A stretch of 64,000 nucleotides of DNA, taken from Denitromonas halophila. Lineage in GTDB: Bacteria > Pseudomonadota > Gammaproteobacteria > Burkholderiales > Rhodocyclaceae. Positions 56,274 through 64,000 of the stretch are shown one piece after another. Both the position numbers and the translations under genes were made by a program. The notes under the pieces were generated by a model. The model did no database searches, was not told the origin of the DNA, and saw only the letters and a program-made list of their open reading frames with translations. The stretch spans positions 423,769 through 487,768 of the forward strand of contig NZ_VMNK01000006.1 of NCBI RefSeq assembly GCF_007625155.1, read 5' to 3'. The stretch's first letter is position 1. The number at the start of each line of letters is the position of its first letter.

Positions 56274-56295
56274 TTTACGTTTACGTAAACGTAAA
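56274..56295. promoter_or_regulatory. Double LiuR-type operator in front of the liu cluster
   Basis: A perfect 22-bp palindrome. It contains two overlapping 16-mers of the form tttacgt-NN-acgtaaa (56274-56289 with TT, 56280-56295 with AA), offset by 6 bp. The form agrees with the LiuR motif as I recall it for proteobacteria, and MerR-type liuR is the adjacent upstream gene. Confidence 0.8.
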
Positions 56296-56319
56296 GTAAA
56301 TTGGAAAAAAAACCAAGGC

Positions 56320-56730
56320 CTACATGCCCTGGTTTTCGCTTTTGTCCGACGTTCGGTTGTTAAGCAGTTCGCGACACTGGCGCTCGAGCATGTCGATTTC
56401 GCCCAACACGACTTCGATATCCTCAAGCTGCTGGGCCAAAGCGGCACGCCGCTCGCCAAGCACCTTGAGAAAACGGTCGAGTTGCGGCTCGGTGTTGTTG
56501 GCACCGCCGTACATGTCGAGAATCTGCTTGATCTCGGCCAGCGTGAGACCGAGACGCTTGCCGCGCAGCGAGAGCTTCAGGCGCGTGCGATCGGCCCGGG
56601 AATACACCCGGGTGCGTCCGGCGCGATCAGGGGTCAACAAGCCCTGATCTTCGTAAAAGCGGATGGCGCGCGGCGTGATCGCGAACTCTCGCGCCAGCTC
56701 GGTAATTGTATAAGTACGTTCAGCGGTCAT
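56320..56730 (-). CDS. liuR: MerR-family regulator LiuR
   Basis: A 136-residue MerR regulator with HTH TITELAREFAITPRAIRFYE, wing GLLTPDRAGRTRVYSRADR and a helical C-terminal dimerisation part (RFLKVLGERRAALAQQLEDI). It lacks the cysteines of metal-sensing MerR proteins, in agreement with LiuR proteins that sense branched-chain intermediates. It lies immediately upstream of the liu genes on the same strand with the palindromic operator between, and is divergent from the MBL-phaC genes. Confidence 0.92.
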   Translation of the reverse strand: MTAERTYTITELAREFAITPRAIRFYEDQGLLTPDRAGRTRVYSRADRTRLKLSLRGKRLGLTLAEIKQILDMYGGANNTEPQLDRFLKVLGERRAALAQQLEDIEVVLGEIDMLERQCRELLNNRTSDKSENQGM

Positions 56731-56773
56731 GAATGCTGCGCCGCAAGAAATCCCGCGGCAACCCGGTTAATTA

Positions 56774-56807
56774 ATTGTTTTTTATGGAACAATCGCCGAC
56801 TGGCGAT
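56774..56807. promoter_or_regulatory. Paired inverted repeats in the liuR-MBL divergent region
   Basis: attgtt / aacaat (56774-56779, 56788-56793) and atcgcc / ggcgat (56792-56797, 56802-56807) lie in an AT-rich 136-bp region between liuR and the MBL/phaC genes. Candidate operators or promoter elements; no tttacgt site is present here. Confidence 0.45.
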
Positions 56808-56866
56808 TTATTCAGTTAATCAGAATTCAAACATCGAAGCAATCACCCCGGCAAGGAGAATCTGTC

Positions 56867-57907
56867 ATGAACGCCCCTTCGACGCTGCATTTCCCCATCG
56901 ACGAAACACCTGAGGCCGGTCAATGGCTGACGGTCGCACCGGGCGTCCAATGGCTGCGCATGCCCCTGCCCTTCGCACTGGATCACATCAACTTGTGGAT
57001 CCTAGACGATGGCGATTCGGTCACGTTGGTCGACACGGGCTTTGGCCTGCCCGACATCCAGGCGCTCTGGGACGCAGCGCTCGACCGCCTCAACAAGCCG
57101 GTAGGCCGCATCATCGTCACCCACTATCACCCGGATCACCTCGGCCTGGCTGAGTGGCTGTCACAGCGCACCGGCGCGCCAATCTCGATGACGCAGGGTG
57201 AGTTCCTGATGGGCCACGCGCTGTGGCATCAACTGCCCGGCTTCAGCACCGAGGACATGCTCGCGCAATTTCGTCGCCACGGCCTCGACGCGACGCGCCT
57301 CGGCGCACTTGAGAAGCGTGGCAATCGCTACCGAAGCGGCGTACCCAGCCTGCCCAATCGTTACAACCGCCTGATCCATGGCGACCGCATCGCCATCGGC
57401 GGACACGACTGGCAGGTTATCGTCGGCTACGGCCACGCGCCGGAGCACGCCGCCCTGTGGTGCCCGACGCGCGATCTACTTATATCCGGCGACATGCTGC
57501 TGCCGCGCATCTCCACCAACGTCAGCGTGTTTGCTGCAACGCCTCATGACGACCCCTTACGGCGGTTTCTGGAATCAATCCATCACTTCAATGACTTGCC
57601 GGAGCGTACGCTCGTGCTACCATCACATGGCAGGCCGTTTCAAGGGATTCGCGCGAGAGTCAGTCAGTTGGTAACCCACCACGCCGAGCGCTGTGATGAG
57701 TTGCTGGCCGCCTGCCAGGAGCCTCGCACCGCAGCACAACTGCTCGAAACCTTGTTTCCCCGTGAGCTGGACACACACCAGGTGATGTTCGCAATGGGGG
57801 AAGCGATCGCCCACCTGAACTACCTCGCGCAGGGGAGGGACTTGCGCGAAGTCGATGACGGGGACGACGTGGTCCGCTTTATATCAACCGCTCTACCCAA
57901 GCATTGA
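56867..57907 (+). CDS. MBL-fold metallo-hydrolase upstream of phaC
   Basis: A 346-residue metallo-beta-lactamase-fold protein. The zinc motif is IVTHYHPDHLG near residue 85, with additional ligands in GHAPEHAALW, SGDMLLPRIS and LPSHGRPFQG. It has a C-terminal winged-helix-like part (RTAAQLLETLFPRELD then LNYLAQGRDL), as in the LACTB2/glyoxalase-II-like group. AAGGAG lies about 11 bases upstream. It ends 11 bases before phaC, so the two are likely co-transcribed. Substrate unknown; a thioester or oligomer hydrolase in PHA metabolism is possible. Confidence 0.88.
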   Translation: MNAPSTLHFPIDETPEAGQWLTVAPGVQWLRMPLPFALDHINLWILDDGDSVTLVDTGFGLPDIQALWDAALDRLNKPVGRIIVTHYHPDHLGLAEWLSQRTGAPISMTQGEFLMGHALWHQLPGFSTEDMLAQFRRHGLDATRLGALEKRGNRYRSGVPSLPNRYNRLIHGDRIAIGGHDWQVIVGYGHAPEHAALWCPTRDLLISGDMLLPRISTNVSVFAATPHDDPLRRFLESIHHFNDLPERTLVLPSHGRPFQGIRARVSQLVTHHAERCDELLAACQEPRTAAQLLETLFPRELDTHQVMFAMGEAIAHLNYLAQGRDLREVDDGDDVVRFISTALPKH

Positions 57908-57918
57908 GGATTGAACGC

Positions 57919-59745
57919 ATGGCACCTCCAAAAGTAGAAGACAGGACTGTAGAACTGCCCGACCCGAGTGAGCTGGCCCAGACGTATTCCGAAGTGGCCC
58001 AGCGCGCCTCGCACCTGATCAGCGAGCACGTTCAACGCCAACTCAAAAAGGGCGTGGCGGCCCCGGCCGACGAACTGGGGATTGCCCAGGCGTTCATGGA
58101 CATGATGGCCAAGCTGCTGTCCAACCCGTACAAACTCGCCCAGACCCAGATGAATCTGGTGTGGGATTATTTCTCGCTGTGGCAGCACTCCATGCTGCGC
58201 TTCTCCGGCATGCAGGCGCCCCCCGTGGTCACACCGGCCAAGGACGACAAGCGCTTCAAGGACGAGCAGTGGCAAGAGCACTTCATGTTCGACTTCATCA
58301 AGCAGTCCTACCTGATCACCGCCCGCCACATCCATGACACCGTCTGTGGCGTCGAGGGCCTGGAAGAGCAGACTCAGAAGAAGGTCAACTTCTATACCCG
58401 CCAGTATGTGGACGCACTCAGCCCGTCGAACTTCGCCCTGACCAACCCGGAAGTCTTCCGCGAGACGGTCAAGAACCACGGCCAGAATCTGGTCAAGGGC
58501 CTGAACAACCTGCTGCGCGACATCGAAGACGGCGGCGGCAACCTGCGCGTCAAGATGACCGACACCACCGCTTTCGAGCTGGGCAAGAACGTTGCCACCA
58601 CGCCGGGCAAGGTCGTGTTCGAAACCGAGATGATGCAGCTCATCCAGTACACGCCTTCGACCGACAAGGTGCTCAAGCGCCCGCTGCTGATCGTGCCGCC
58701 CTGGATCAACAAGTTCTACATTCTCGACCTGCGCGAAAAGAACTCCTACATCAAGTGGGCCGTCGACCAGGGCCATACGGTGTTCGTGATTTCGTGGGTG
58801 AACCCGGACGAAAGCCTGTCTGACCGCAGCTTTGATGCCTACGTGACCGACGGCATCCTGGCCGCGCTCGACGCCATCGAAGAACAAACCGGCGAAAAAG
58901 AGGTTAACGCTGCCGGCTACTGCCTGGGCGGCACGCTGCTGGCCACCACGCTGGCCTACCTGGCCGCCAAGCGCAAGAAGCGCATCGCCAGCGCGACCTT
59001 CTTCACCACCATGACCGACTTCTCCGAGCCGGGCGAACTGGGCGTCTTCATCGACGAAGTCCAGGTTGCCAGCCTCGAGAAGAAAATGGCCGAGCGCGGC
59101 TTCCTCGAAGGTTCGGAAATGGCCGGCACCTTCAACATGCTGCGCGCCAACGACCTGATCTGGTCCTTCGTGGTGAACAACTACCTGATGGGCAAGGATC
59201 CGTTCCCCTTCGACCTGCTGTACTGGAACTCCGACTCCACCCGCATGCCGGCCAAGATGCACAGCTTCTACCTGCGCAATCTGTACATGGAAAACCGCCT
59301 GGTGCAGCCGGGCGGCGTCGAGATCGACGGCACGCCGATCGATCTGGGCAAGATCAAGGTGCCGTGCTACTTCATCTCCACCATCGAAGACCACATCGCC
59401 CCGTGGAAGAGCACCTATATGGGTGCGCGCAACTTCGGCGCACCGGTGCGCTTCGTGCTGGGCGGCTCGGGCCACATTGCTGGCATCGTCAACCCGCCGG
59501 TGGCCAACAAGTATGGCTACTTCGTGTGTGAAAACGCAGCCTTGCCCGAGTCCTCGCAGGAATGGTTCGACGAGTCGGTGCAACACGAAGGCTCGTGGTG
59601 GACCGACTGGCAGGCCTGGGTGACCGGTCACAACAAAGTGCAGGTCGAGGCCCGCGATCCGGCCCAAGGCAAACTAAAGGTGCTCGAAGAAGCGCCGGGC
59701 AGCTACGTCAAGGCGCGCATCGACAACGCCCAGAAGGCCGCCTGA
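57919..59745 (+). CDS. phaC: Poly(3-hydroxyalkanoate) synthase, class I
   Basis: A 608-residue PHA synthase that polymerises (R)-3-hydroxyacyl-CoA into storage granules. The lipase-like box GYCLGGTLL holds the nucleophile Cys335; Asp491 (IEDHIAPW) and His519 (GGSGHIAG) complete the triad. The N-terminal part (MDMMAKLLSNPYKLAQTQMN) matches class I enzymes, and length supports class I rather than the two-subunit classes. The ATG at 57919 is used rather than an in-frame TTG at 57904 that overlaps the preceding stop. No phaA, phaB or phaP gene is adjacent; the thiolase in the liu cluster is the nearest PHB-related gene. Confidence 0.95.
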   Translation: MAPPKVEDRTVELPDPSELAQTYSEVAQRASHLISEHVQRQLKKGVAAPADELGIAQAFMDMMAKLLSNPYKLAQTQMNLVWDYFSLWQHSMLRFSGMQAPPVVTPAKDDKRFKDEQWQEHFMFDFIKQSYLITARHIHDTVCGVEGLEEQTQKKVNFYTRQYVDALSPSNFALTNPEVFRETVKNHGQNLVKGLNNLLRDIEDGGGNLRVKMTDTTAFELGKNVATTPGKVVFETEMMQLIQYTPSTDKVLKRPLLIVPPWINKFYILDLREKNSYIKWAVDQGHTVFVISWVNPDESLSDRSFDAYVTDGILAALDAIEEQTGEKEVNAAGYCLGGTLLATTLAYLAAKRKKRIASATFFTTMTDFSEPGELGVFIDEVQVASLEKKMAERGFLEGSEMAGTFNMLRANDLIWSFVVNNYLMGKDPFPFDLLYWNSDSTRMPAKMHSFYLRNLYMENRLVQPGGVEIDGTPIDLGKIKVPCYFISTIEDHIAPWKSTYMGARNFGAPVRFVLGGSGHIAGIVNPPVANKYGYFVCENAALPESSQEWFDESVQHEGSWWTDWQAWVTGHNKVQVEARDPAQGKLKVLEEAPGSYVKARIDNAQKAA

Positions 59746-59766
59746 TCCTTGCAGTACCTGAGTGAT

Positions 59767-59793
59767 GAAAAAGGGGCCATTGGCCCCTTTTTC
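59767..59793. terminator. Intrinsic terminator of phaC
   Basis: Arms gaaaaaggggcca / tggcccctttttc form a 13-bp perfect inverted repeat around one base, ending in a T run, 21 bases after the phaC stop. Confidence 0.93.
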
Positions 59794-59804
59794 ACGCCCT
59801 GCCC

Positions 59805-60239
59805 ATGACCGCCACCGTTCTCGACACCAACACCATCATGGCGCTGTGGTTCTTCAATGACCCGGCCCTGACTACCCTGCGCGACTGGATCGCCGCAGGC
59901 CACACACGCCTGCTGACCCGCGACGACGCGCTCGAAGAGCTGCGCCGTGTCCTCGCCTACCGGCAGTTCGCCTGCCCGCCCGAGCGCCAGGCCGAGATCC
60001 TTGCGCGCTACCGCACGCAAGCCGTCTGCGTCCCTGCAGCGGACACGCCAGCCGAACTGCCCCGCTGCCGCGACGCCGACGATCAAAAGTTTCTCGAAAT
60101 TGCCCATGACGGCGAGGCCCGCTGGCTGCTCACCCGCGACAAGGCGCTGCTACGCTCTGGCCGCCATCGCCTGATGCGCGACCGTTGCCGCGTGATCACC
60201 CCCGAGGCCTGGCAAAAGGCCTTCGCCGACAGCGTCTAA
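59805..60239 (+). CDS. PIN-domain protein (putative RNase)
   Basis: A 144-residue PIN-domain protein of the COG1569 type. Acidic residues that would bind Mg2+ are in VLDTNTIMALWF (Asp7), DDALEELRRVL (Glu), and RDADDQKFLEIA plus LLTRDKALLR. Many such proteins are toxins, but no small antitoxin gene precedes or follows it, so a toxin-antitoxin role is not supported. It lies 12 bases after the phaC terminator and overlaps the convergent gene by 4 bases. Confidence 0.88.
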   Translation: MTATVLDTNTIMALWFFNDPALTTLRDWIAAGHTRLLTRDDALEELRRVLAYRQFACPPERQAEILARYRTQAVCVPAADTPAELPRCRDADDQKFLEIAHDGEARWLLTRDKALLRSGRHRLMRDRCRVITPEAWQKAFADSV

Positions 60240-61057
60240 GCGCGCGCGTCCGCCAACGCACGGCGCAGCGCCGCCAGGGCACGCAGCCCGGCCACCGCCC
60301 GGCTGCCATACCACGAGGTCCATTCCCCGTCGATCAGCTGCACCGACCGCCCGCACAGGGCAGTTACTTCGGCCACGTGCTTGTCCTGAAAGCGATAAGG
60401 CTCGGTCGACAACAACACCCGCTGCACACCGTCGAGCCAAGGCGCCTGCCAGTCGAAGCTCGGGTAGCGCTCGGCCGCCTCACGCGGCAGCGTGTGCCAA
60501 CCGACCGTCGCCAGCGTGGCGGCAATATAGGTCTCGCGTGACACGGTCATCCACGGCTCACGCCAGATCAGGTAAAGCACCGACTCGGCCGGCAGGCTCG
60601 CGCCCACTGCACGCGCCTCGACCAAGGCCGCATCCAGCGCGGCGGTCAGCGCCTCGGCCGCCGGCCAGCAATCAAACAGATGCCCCATCAAGGCATACAA
60701 GCCGCGATTGTCTTCCGGCACCCCCGGATGGGTCACCACCACATTGGGCACGAACGCCGCCAAAGCCTCGGCCACCGGGCGCGGGTTCTCGTCCACGTTC
60801 ACGATCACATGGGTGGGCGCGAGGTCGCGGATCCGGTCAAGCTTCACGTCCTTGGTGCCACCCACTTTCGGAACGCGGCGCAGCGCCTCGCGCGGATGGA
60901 TGCAAAAGCCGGTGCGACCGACCAGCTGATCGGTCAGCCCCAGATCGCACAGCAACTCGGTGATCGACGGCACCAGCGAGACGATACGGGCGTTGCAGCC
61001 CAGGGCGGCGTGGTGCTGGCCGAAGGCGTCGGTGGGGGGCAAGACAGAAGAGGTCAT
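60236..61057 (-). CDS. Helical-backbone metal receptor (TroA/BtuF-like), without signal peptide
   Basis: A 273-residue protein of the TroA/BtuF-like receptor fold. It begins around RIVSLVPSITELLCDLGLTD, with VPKVGGTKDVKLDRIRDLAP and a long backbone helix in the middle (PAAEALTAALDAALVEARAV). BtuF-type proteins bind cobalamin or haem in the periplasm, but here no signal peptide or lipobox precedes the domain and no ABC genes are near, so it appears to be cytosolic. Function unknown. Convergent with the PIN gene. Confidence 0.85.
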   Translation of the reverse strand: MTSSVLPPTDAFGQHHAALGCNARIVSLVPSITELLCDLGLTDQLVGRTGFCIHPREALRRVPKVGGTKDVKLDRIRDLAPTHVIVNVDENPRPVAEALAAFVPNVVVTHPGVPEDNRGLYALMGHLFDCWPAAEALTAALDAALVEARAVGASLPAESVLYLIWREPWMTVSRETYIAATLATVGWHTLPREAAERYPSFDWQAPWLDGVQRVLLSTEPYRFQDKHVAEVTALCGRSVQLIDGEWTSWYGSRAVAGLRALAALRRALADARA

Positions 61058-61087
61058 CGCCGCATTCTAGCGTGACCGGTCGCACCG

Positions 61088-62011
61088 TTAACCGAGTACC
61101 ATCCGCGTCGCCCCGGCCAGCGCATCGCCCTGCGCCGCGATGGCCAGACGCAAGCTCTCGACCAGCTGGGTGACCAGCACGGACGACGTCGTGCCCGCCG
61201 CGCGCATCAGCTTCAGCTCACAGGCAATGCTCGGCGCAATCGGCAGGCGCAGCACGTGGGCGGGGTCGAGGCCCGCCGCGGTAAAACTGTCCACAAACGC
61301 AAAGCCCAGGCCCTGAGTAACCAAGGTGGCCGCCAACGCGTAGGTTTGTACCCGCATCGCAATCGCCGGCTCCCAGCTTGCGGCGCCCATGGCTTGCGCC
61401 AGCCGCTGGCCCAGCGGGGTTTCTTCGGCCAACGCGATATAGGGCCGCCCATCCAGCCAGTCGCGCTCGGCCAGCCGCAACACGCCGCTGGCCCAAGCAC
61501 GCGGCGCCACCAGCACGATCTCACCGCCGGCAATCGGCGACAGCTGCGTGGTCACCTGCGCTACCGGGTCGATCGCCAGACCGGCGTCGATCTCGAAGGC
61601 CATCAGGCCGTCCTCAATCTGACGGGTATGCAGCGCCCACACGTCGTAGACCACCTCGGGATGCATCGCCCTCAGCCGCTGCAGGGCGCCGGGCAGCACA
61701 TGTGTCGCCAACGACGGCGTCGCCGCCACCCGGAGCAGGCCCGAAGCGCCGCGGCGCAGGTTTGCTGCCAGCGCGTCGACCCGCTCGATTTCACCATACG
61801 CGCGCTTGACCTGCGCAAACAGCGCGCCGGCCTCCGGTGTGGGTGACAGCCGGCCGCCAATGCGCTCGAACAAGGCAAAGCCGAGCTGCGCCTCGGTGTG
61901 CTGAATCACCCGCGACACTACGGGTTGAGACACATTCAGCCAGCGCGCCGCCGCGCTGGCCGAGCCGGTCATCATGACGGCGCGAAACACCTCGATCTGT
62001 CGAAGCCGCAT
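61088..62011 (-). CDS. LysR-family regulator, divergent from dadA
   Basis: A 307-residue LysR regulator with N-terminal HTH (MRLRQIEVFRAVMMTG, then WLNVSQPVVSRVIQHTEAQL) and an effector domain starting LLRVAATPSLATHVLPGAL. This N-terminal form resembles the NocR/OccR/ArgP-like group that responds to amino acids. It is divergent from the D-amino acid dehydrogenase gene, so regulation of that gene is likely. The ATG at 62011 matches the family start; a longer frame to 62416 runs antisense into dadA. Confidence 0.92.
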   Translation of the reverse strand: MRLRQIEVFRAVMMTGSASAAARWLNVSQPVVSRVIQHTEAQLGFALFERIGGRLSPTPEAGALFAQVKRAYGEIERVDALAANLRRGASGLLRVAATPSLATHVLPGALQRLRAMHPEVVYDVWALHTRQIEDGLMAFEIDAGLAIDPVAQVTTQLSPIAGGEIVLVAPRAWASGVLRLAERDWLDGRPYIALAEETPLGQRLAQAMGAASWEPAIAMRVQTYALAATLVTQGLGFAFVDSFTAAGLDPAHVLRLPIAPSIACELKLMRAAGTTSSVLVTQLVESLRLAIAAQGDALAGATRMVLG

Positions 62012-62054
62012 CGGCACTCCATGTGCTGAGAACATAGTCAACGGCCACATTAAC

Positions 62055-62069
62055 ATGCTCACCAAGCAT
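62055..62069. promoter_or_regulatory. LysR-type site between the regulator and dadA
   Basis: atgct-cacca-agcat, with the T-N11-A core expected of LysR operators (T at 62056, A at 62068), located 41 bases before the dadA start. Confidence 0.6.
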
Positions 62070-62110
62070 TGATCGCGGCAAACTGCGTGAATCAAAGTCT
62101 GGAGCGACAC

Positions 62111-63409
62111 ATGCATATCACCGTCATCGGCGCCGGCATCGTCGGCCTGGCCACCGCCTGGTTTCTGCGCAAGGACGGCCACACCGTCACCGTGATCGAT
62201 CGTCGCGAGTCGGTCGGTCAAGGCACCAGCCAGGCCAATGGCGGGCAGCTGAGCTATCGCTACATCGCCCCGCTGGCCGACCCCGATGTGCTGCCCAAGG
62301 TGCCGGGCTGGATGCTGCAGGCCGACTCTCCGATCCGCTTCCAGCCGCAATTCGACGGCGCCCAGTGGCGCTGGATTGCCACCTTCATGAAAGCCTGCAA
62401 CGCCAACGACAAGCAACGCACCGTGGCGGCCTTGCTGCCGCTGTCGCTACTCAGCCAACGGCTGGTGCATGACTGGGTCGAAGGCGAGGGCATGGACTTC
62501 GACTTCCGCCGGAACGGCAAGTTGGTGGTCTATCGCGACGCCGCCGGCTTTCGCAGCGCGCGGACACTGATCGAATCTCGCCCCGAGCTGGCCAGCCAGC
62601 AACACGCCCTCGAGCGCGCGGCCTGCCTGGCGCTCGAACCGGCCATTGCCGGCATGGGTGCCGACGTGGTCGGCGGCATTCACACGCCTTCCGAAGAAGC
62701 CGGCGACTGCCTGAAGCTCTGCCAGGCGCTGGCGGCGCGCATGCGCGAGGGCAACAACCCGGTCGAATTCCTGCTGGGCAAAACTGTCGACGCACTGATC
62801 GTCAGCGACGGCCGCGTCGCGGCCCTGCGCACCGCCGACGGCGACATCGCCACCGAGGCCTGCGTGGTCGCCGGCGGCGTCGAGGCCGTGGCCTTGCTGC
62901 AACCGCTGGGCATCGAGGTGCCGGTCTATCCGCTCAAGGGCTACAGCATCAGCGCGCCGATCACCGATGCCGCCAAAGTGCCAGAGATCAGTGTGACCGA
63001 CTTCCAGCGCAAGATTGTGTATGCCCGCCTGGCCAATCACCTGCGGGTGGCGGGCATGGCCGACATCGTCGGGCATGACGAGAGCCTGCAAGCCGACCGC
63101 CTCGCCACGCTGACCCGGGAAACCCGCGACAATTTCGGCGCCGGCCTCCGGCTCGACAGCGTCGCGCCCTGGGCCGGTCTGCGCCCGGCCACGCCCACCG
63201 GCCGCCCCATTGTCGACGCCACCGCCCTGCCCAATCTGTGGCTCAATCTGGGCCACGGCGCACTCGGCTTCACGCTCGCAGCCGGTTGCGCGCAACTGAT
63301 TGCCGACCGCATCAGCGACCGCCAACGACCCATTCCGGATGAGGACTTCACCCTCGCCCGGAGCCGGCCATCCGGCTGGCGAAAAACATCCAGCGCCCCA
63401 ACCGTCTGA
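62111..63409 (+). CDS. dadA: D-amino acid dehydrogenase
   Basis: A 432-residue FAD enzyme that oxidatively deaminates D-amino acids (chiefly D-alanine) to 2-oxo acids at the inner membrane. The FAD-binding VIGAGIVGLATAWFLRKDG begins at residue 5, followed by QANGGQLSYRYIAPLADP typical of DadA, and the C-terminal LWLNLGHGALGFTLAAGC completes the flavin site. The ATG at 62111 has GGAG seven bases upstream. No alanine racemase (dadX) follows; a TAXI-type receptor gene is next. Confidence 0.94.
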   Translation: MHITVIGAGIVGLATAWFLRKDGHTVTVIDRRESVGQGTSQANGGQLSYRYIAPLADPDVLPKVPGWMLQADSPIRFQPQFDGAQWRWIATFMKACNANDKQRTVAALLPLSLLSQRLVHDWVEGEGMDFDFRRNGKLVVYRDAAGFRSARTLIESRPELASQQHALERAACLALEPAIAGMGADVVGGIHTPSEEAGDCLKLCQALAARMREGNNPVEFLLGKTVDALIVSDGRVAALRTADGDIATEACVVAGGVEAVALLQPLGIEVPVYPLKGYSISAPITDAAKVPEISVTDFQRKIVYARLANHLRVAGMADIVGHDESLQADRLATLTRETRDNFGAGLRLDSVAPWAGLRPATPTGRPIVDATALPNLWLNLGHGALGFTLAAGCAQLIADRISDRQRPIPDEDFTLARSRPSGWRKTSSAPTV

Positions 63410-63604
63410 GCCCGAAGAACCCCGGCCGATCGTCGCCGAGCCGCACTGGCAAAGCGTCTTCACGGTTTGGCATTCGCCTGACCATTGTGTAAAGTTGCCC
63501 TGTTTGGCGGCGCCGTCTCACCGGCGCCGCACACCGTCGGCCGCCTACCCGGAACCCGACCTCATTCTTCGCAGTCAGAACACGACCCACAAGGAGTCCA
63601 TCAG

Positions 63605-64000
63605 ATGAAGAAGCTTACCGTTCTCGCCGCCGCCCTCGCCCTCGGCGCCGGCTTTGGCACCCCGGCCCAGGCCGAAACGAAGTTCGTCACCATCGGCACC
63701 GGCGGTGTCACAGGCGTGTATTACGCCGCCGGCGGCGCCATCTGTCGCCTGATGAACAAGGACCGCGCCAAACACGGCATCCGCTGCTCGGTCGAGAGCA
63801 CCGGTGGCTCGGTCTACAACGTGAATACCATCCGCGCTGGCGAGCTCGACTTTGGCGTGGCCCAGTCCGACTGGCAGTACCACGCCGTCAAGGGCACCAG
63901 CAAGTTTGCCGAAGCCGGCCCCAACACCGAGTTGCGCGCCGTGTTCTCGGTTCACCCCGAGCCCTTCACCGTGGTCGCCCGCGCGGACGCCAACGTCAAG
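63605..64000 (+). CDS. TAXI-family TRAP transporter solute receptor (cut by window end)
   Basis: The first 132 residues of a periplasmic receptor of the TAXI type, which work with fused TRAP membrane subunits. A signal peptide ([20 protein letters not shown], then AQA) is followed by [20 protein letters not shown], the diagnostic TAXI N-terminus, and [26 protein letters not shown] lies about 10 bases before the ATG. The ligand may be glutamate or a related amino or organic acid. Lies 195 bases after dadA. Confidence 0.93.
   Translation, partial: MKKLTVLAAALALGAGFGTPAQAETKFVTIGTGGVTGVYYAAGGAICRLMNKDRAKHGIRCSVESTGGSVYNVNTIRAGELDFGVAQSDWQYHAVKGTSKFAEAGPNTELRAVFSVHPEPFTVVARADANVK

Noticed and set aside
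57820..59667. Open frame of about 615 codons antisense to phaC
   Set aside because: phaC carries a complete catalytic triad; the opposite frame is a codon-bias artefact.
59805..60239. Toxin-antitoxin system around the PIN gene
   Set aside because: No antitoxin-sized gene with a ribosome site lies on either side; upstream is the phaC terminator and downstream is a convergent gene.

Overview
The window is 64 kb of high-GC DNA, dense with genes and often packed into overlapping ATGA/GTGA operons. It looks like chromosome from a metabolically versatile betaproteobacterium. A complete leucine/isovalerate (liu) cluster, class I PHA synthase, proline and D-amino acid oxidation, TRAP transporters and lactate (lut) genes together fit the Rhodocyclales (Azoarcus/Thauera type). 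That placement is inferred from gene content and protein style, not from a search. I see no rRNA, tRNA, CRISPR array, transposase or phage gene.

Layout. 1-3.8 kb: end of metK with a strong terminator, a DMT exporter, a periplasmic-type histidine phosphatase, a YbjQ protein, DinB and ruvC. 3.9-6.7 kb: lutABC L-lactate oxidation. 6.8-9.85 kb: a LysR/SGNH-hydrolase/aldo-keto reductase cassette bracketed by intergenic repeats. 10-16.2 kb: an Lrp-type regulator facing putA, an AGCS amino-acid:Na+ symporter upstream of putA, and a universal stress protein. 16.6-20.5 kb: AcpH-like phosphodiesterase, a GcvA-type LysR, and an acrylate module (acuR, acuI and an AhpD-like peroxidase) with two matching operators. 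20.8-28 kb: a lower-GC diguanylate cyclase, FKBP isomerase, small nucleic-acid-binding proteins (VF530, RRM, Lys-rich), a trypsin-like protease, ArfB ribosome rescue and the glutathione-dependent formaldehyde pair. 28-36 kb: a ParA-like ATPase, PrpF-type isomerase, Tat-exported dienelactone hydrolase, AsmA and the rapZ / NusG-domain-II / Gx-transporter operon.

36.1-39.6 kb carries a DctP-DctQ-DctM TRAP transporter. It is followed by a small low-GC module encoding a SeqA-like ribbon-helix-helix plus RAMA protein, lying between two copies of an intergenic repeat. 40.4-56.3 kb is a run of 19 same-strand genes built around leucine catabolism: isovaleryl-CoA dehydrogenase, both methylcrotonyl-CoA carboxylase subunits, methylglutaconyl-CoA hydratase, HMG-CoA lyase, thiolase, another acyl-CoA dehydrogenase and two hotdog thioesterases. 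It also holds a single-frame fusion of a GNAT acetyltransferase with a beta-carbonic anhydrase, which could supply bicarbonate to the carboxylase. A MerR regulator (LiuR) lies just upstream, and a perfect 22-bp palindrome, readable as two overlapping LiuR-like sites, sits in front of the first gene. 56.9-59.8 kb: an MBL hydrolase and phaC. 59.8-64 kb: a PIN protein, a TroA/BtuF-like receptor without signal peptide, a LysR-dadA divergent pair, and the start of a TAXI-type TRAP receptor cut by the window edge.

The observations most worth following are the GNAT-carbonic anhydrase fusion in the liu operon, the RHH-RAMA module, the double LiuR operator, and an intergenic repeat that supplies the Gly-Gly-stop end of two unrelated genes.
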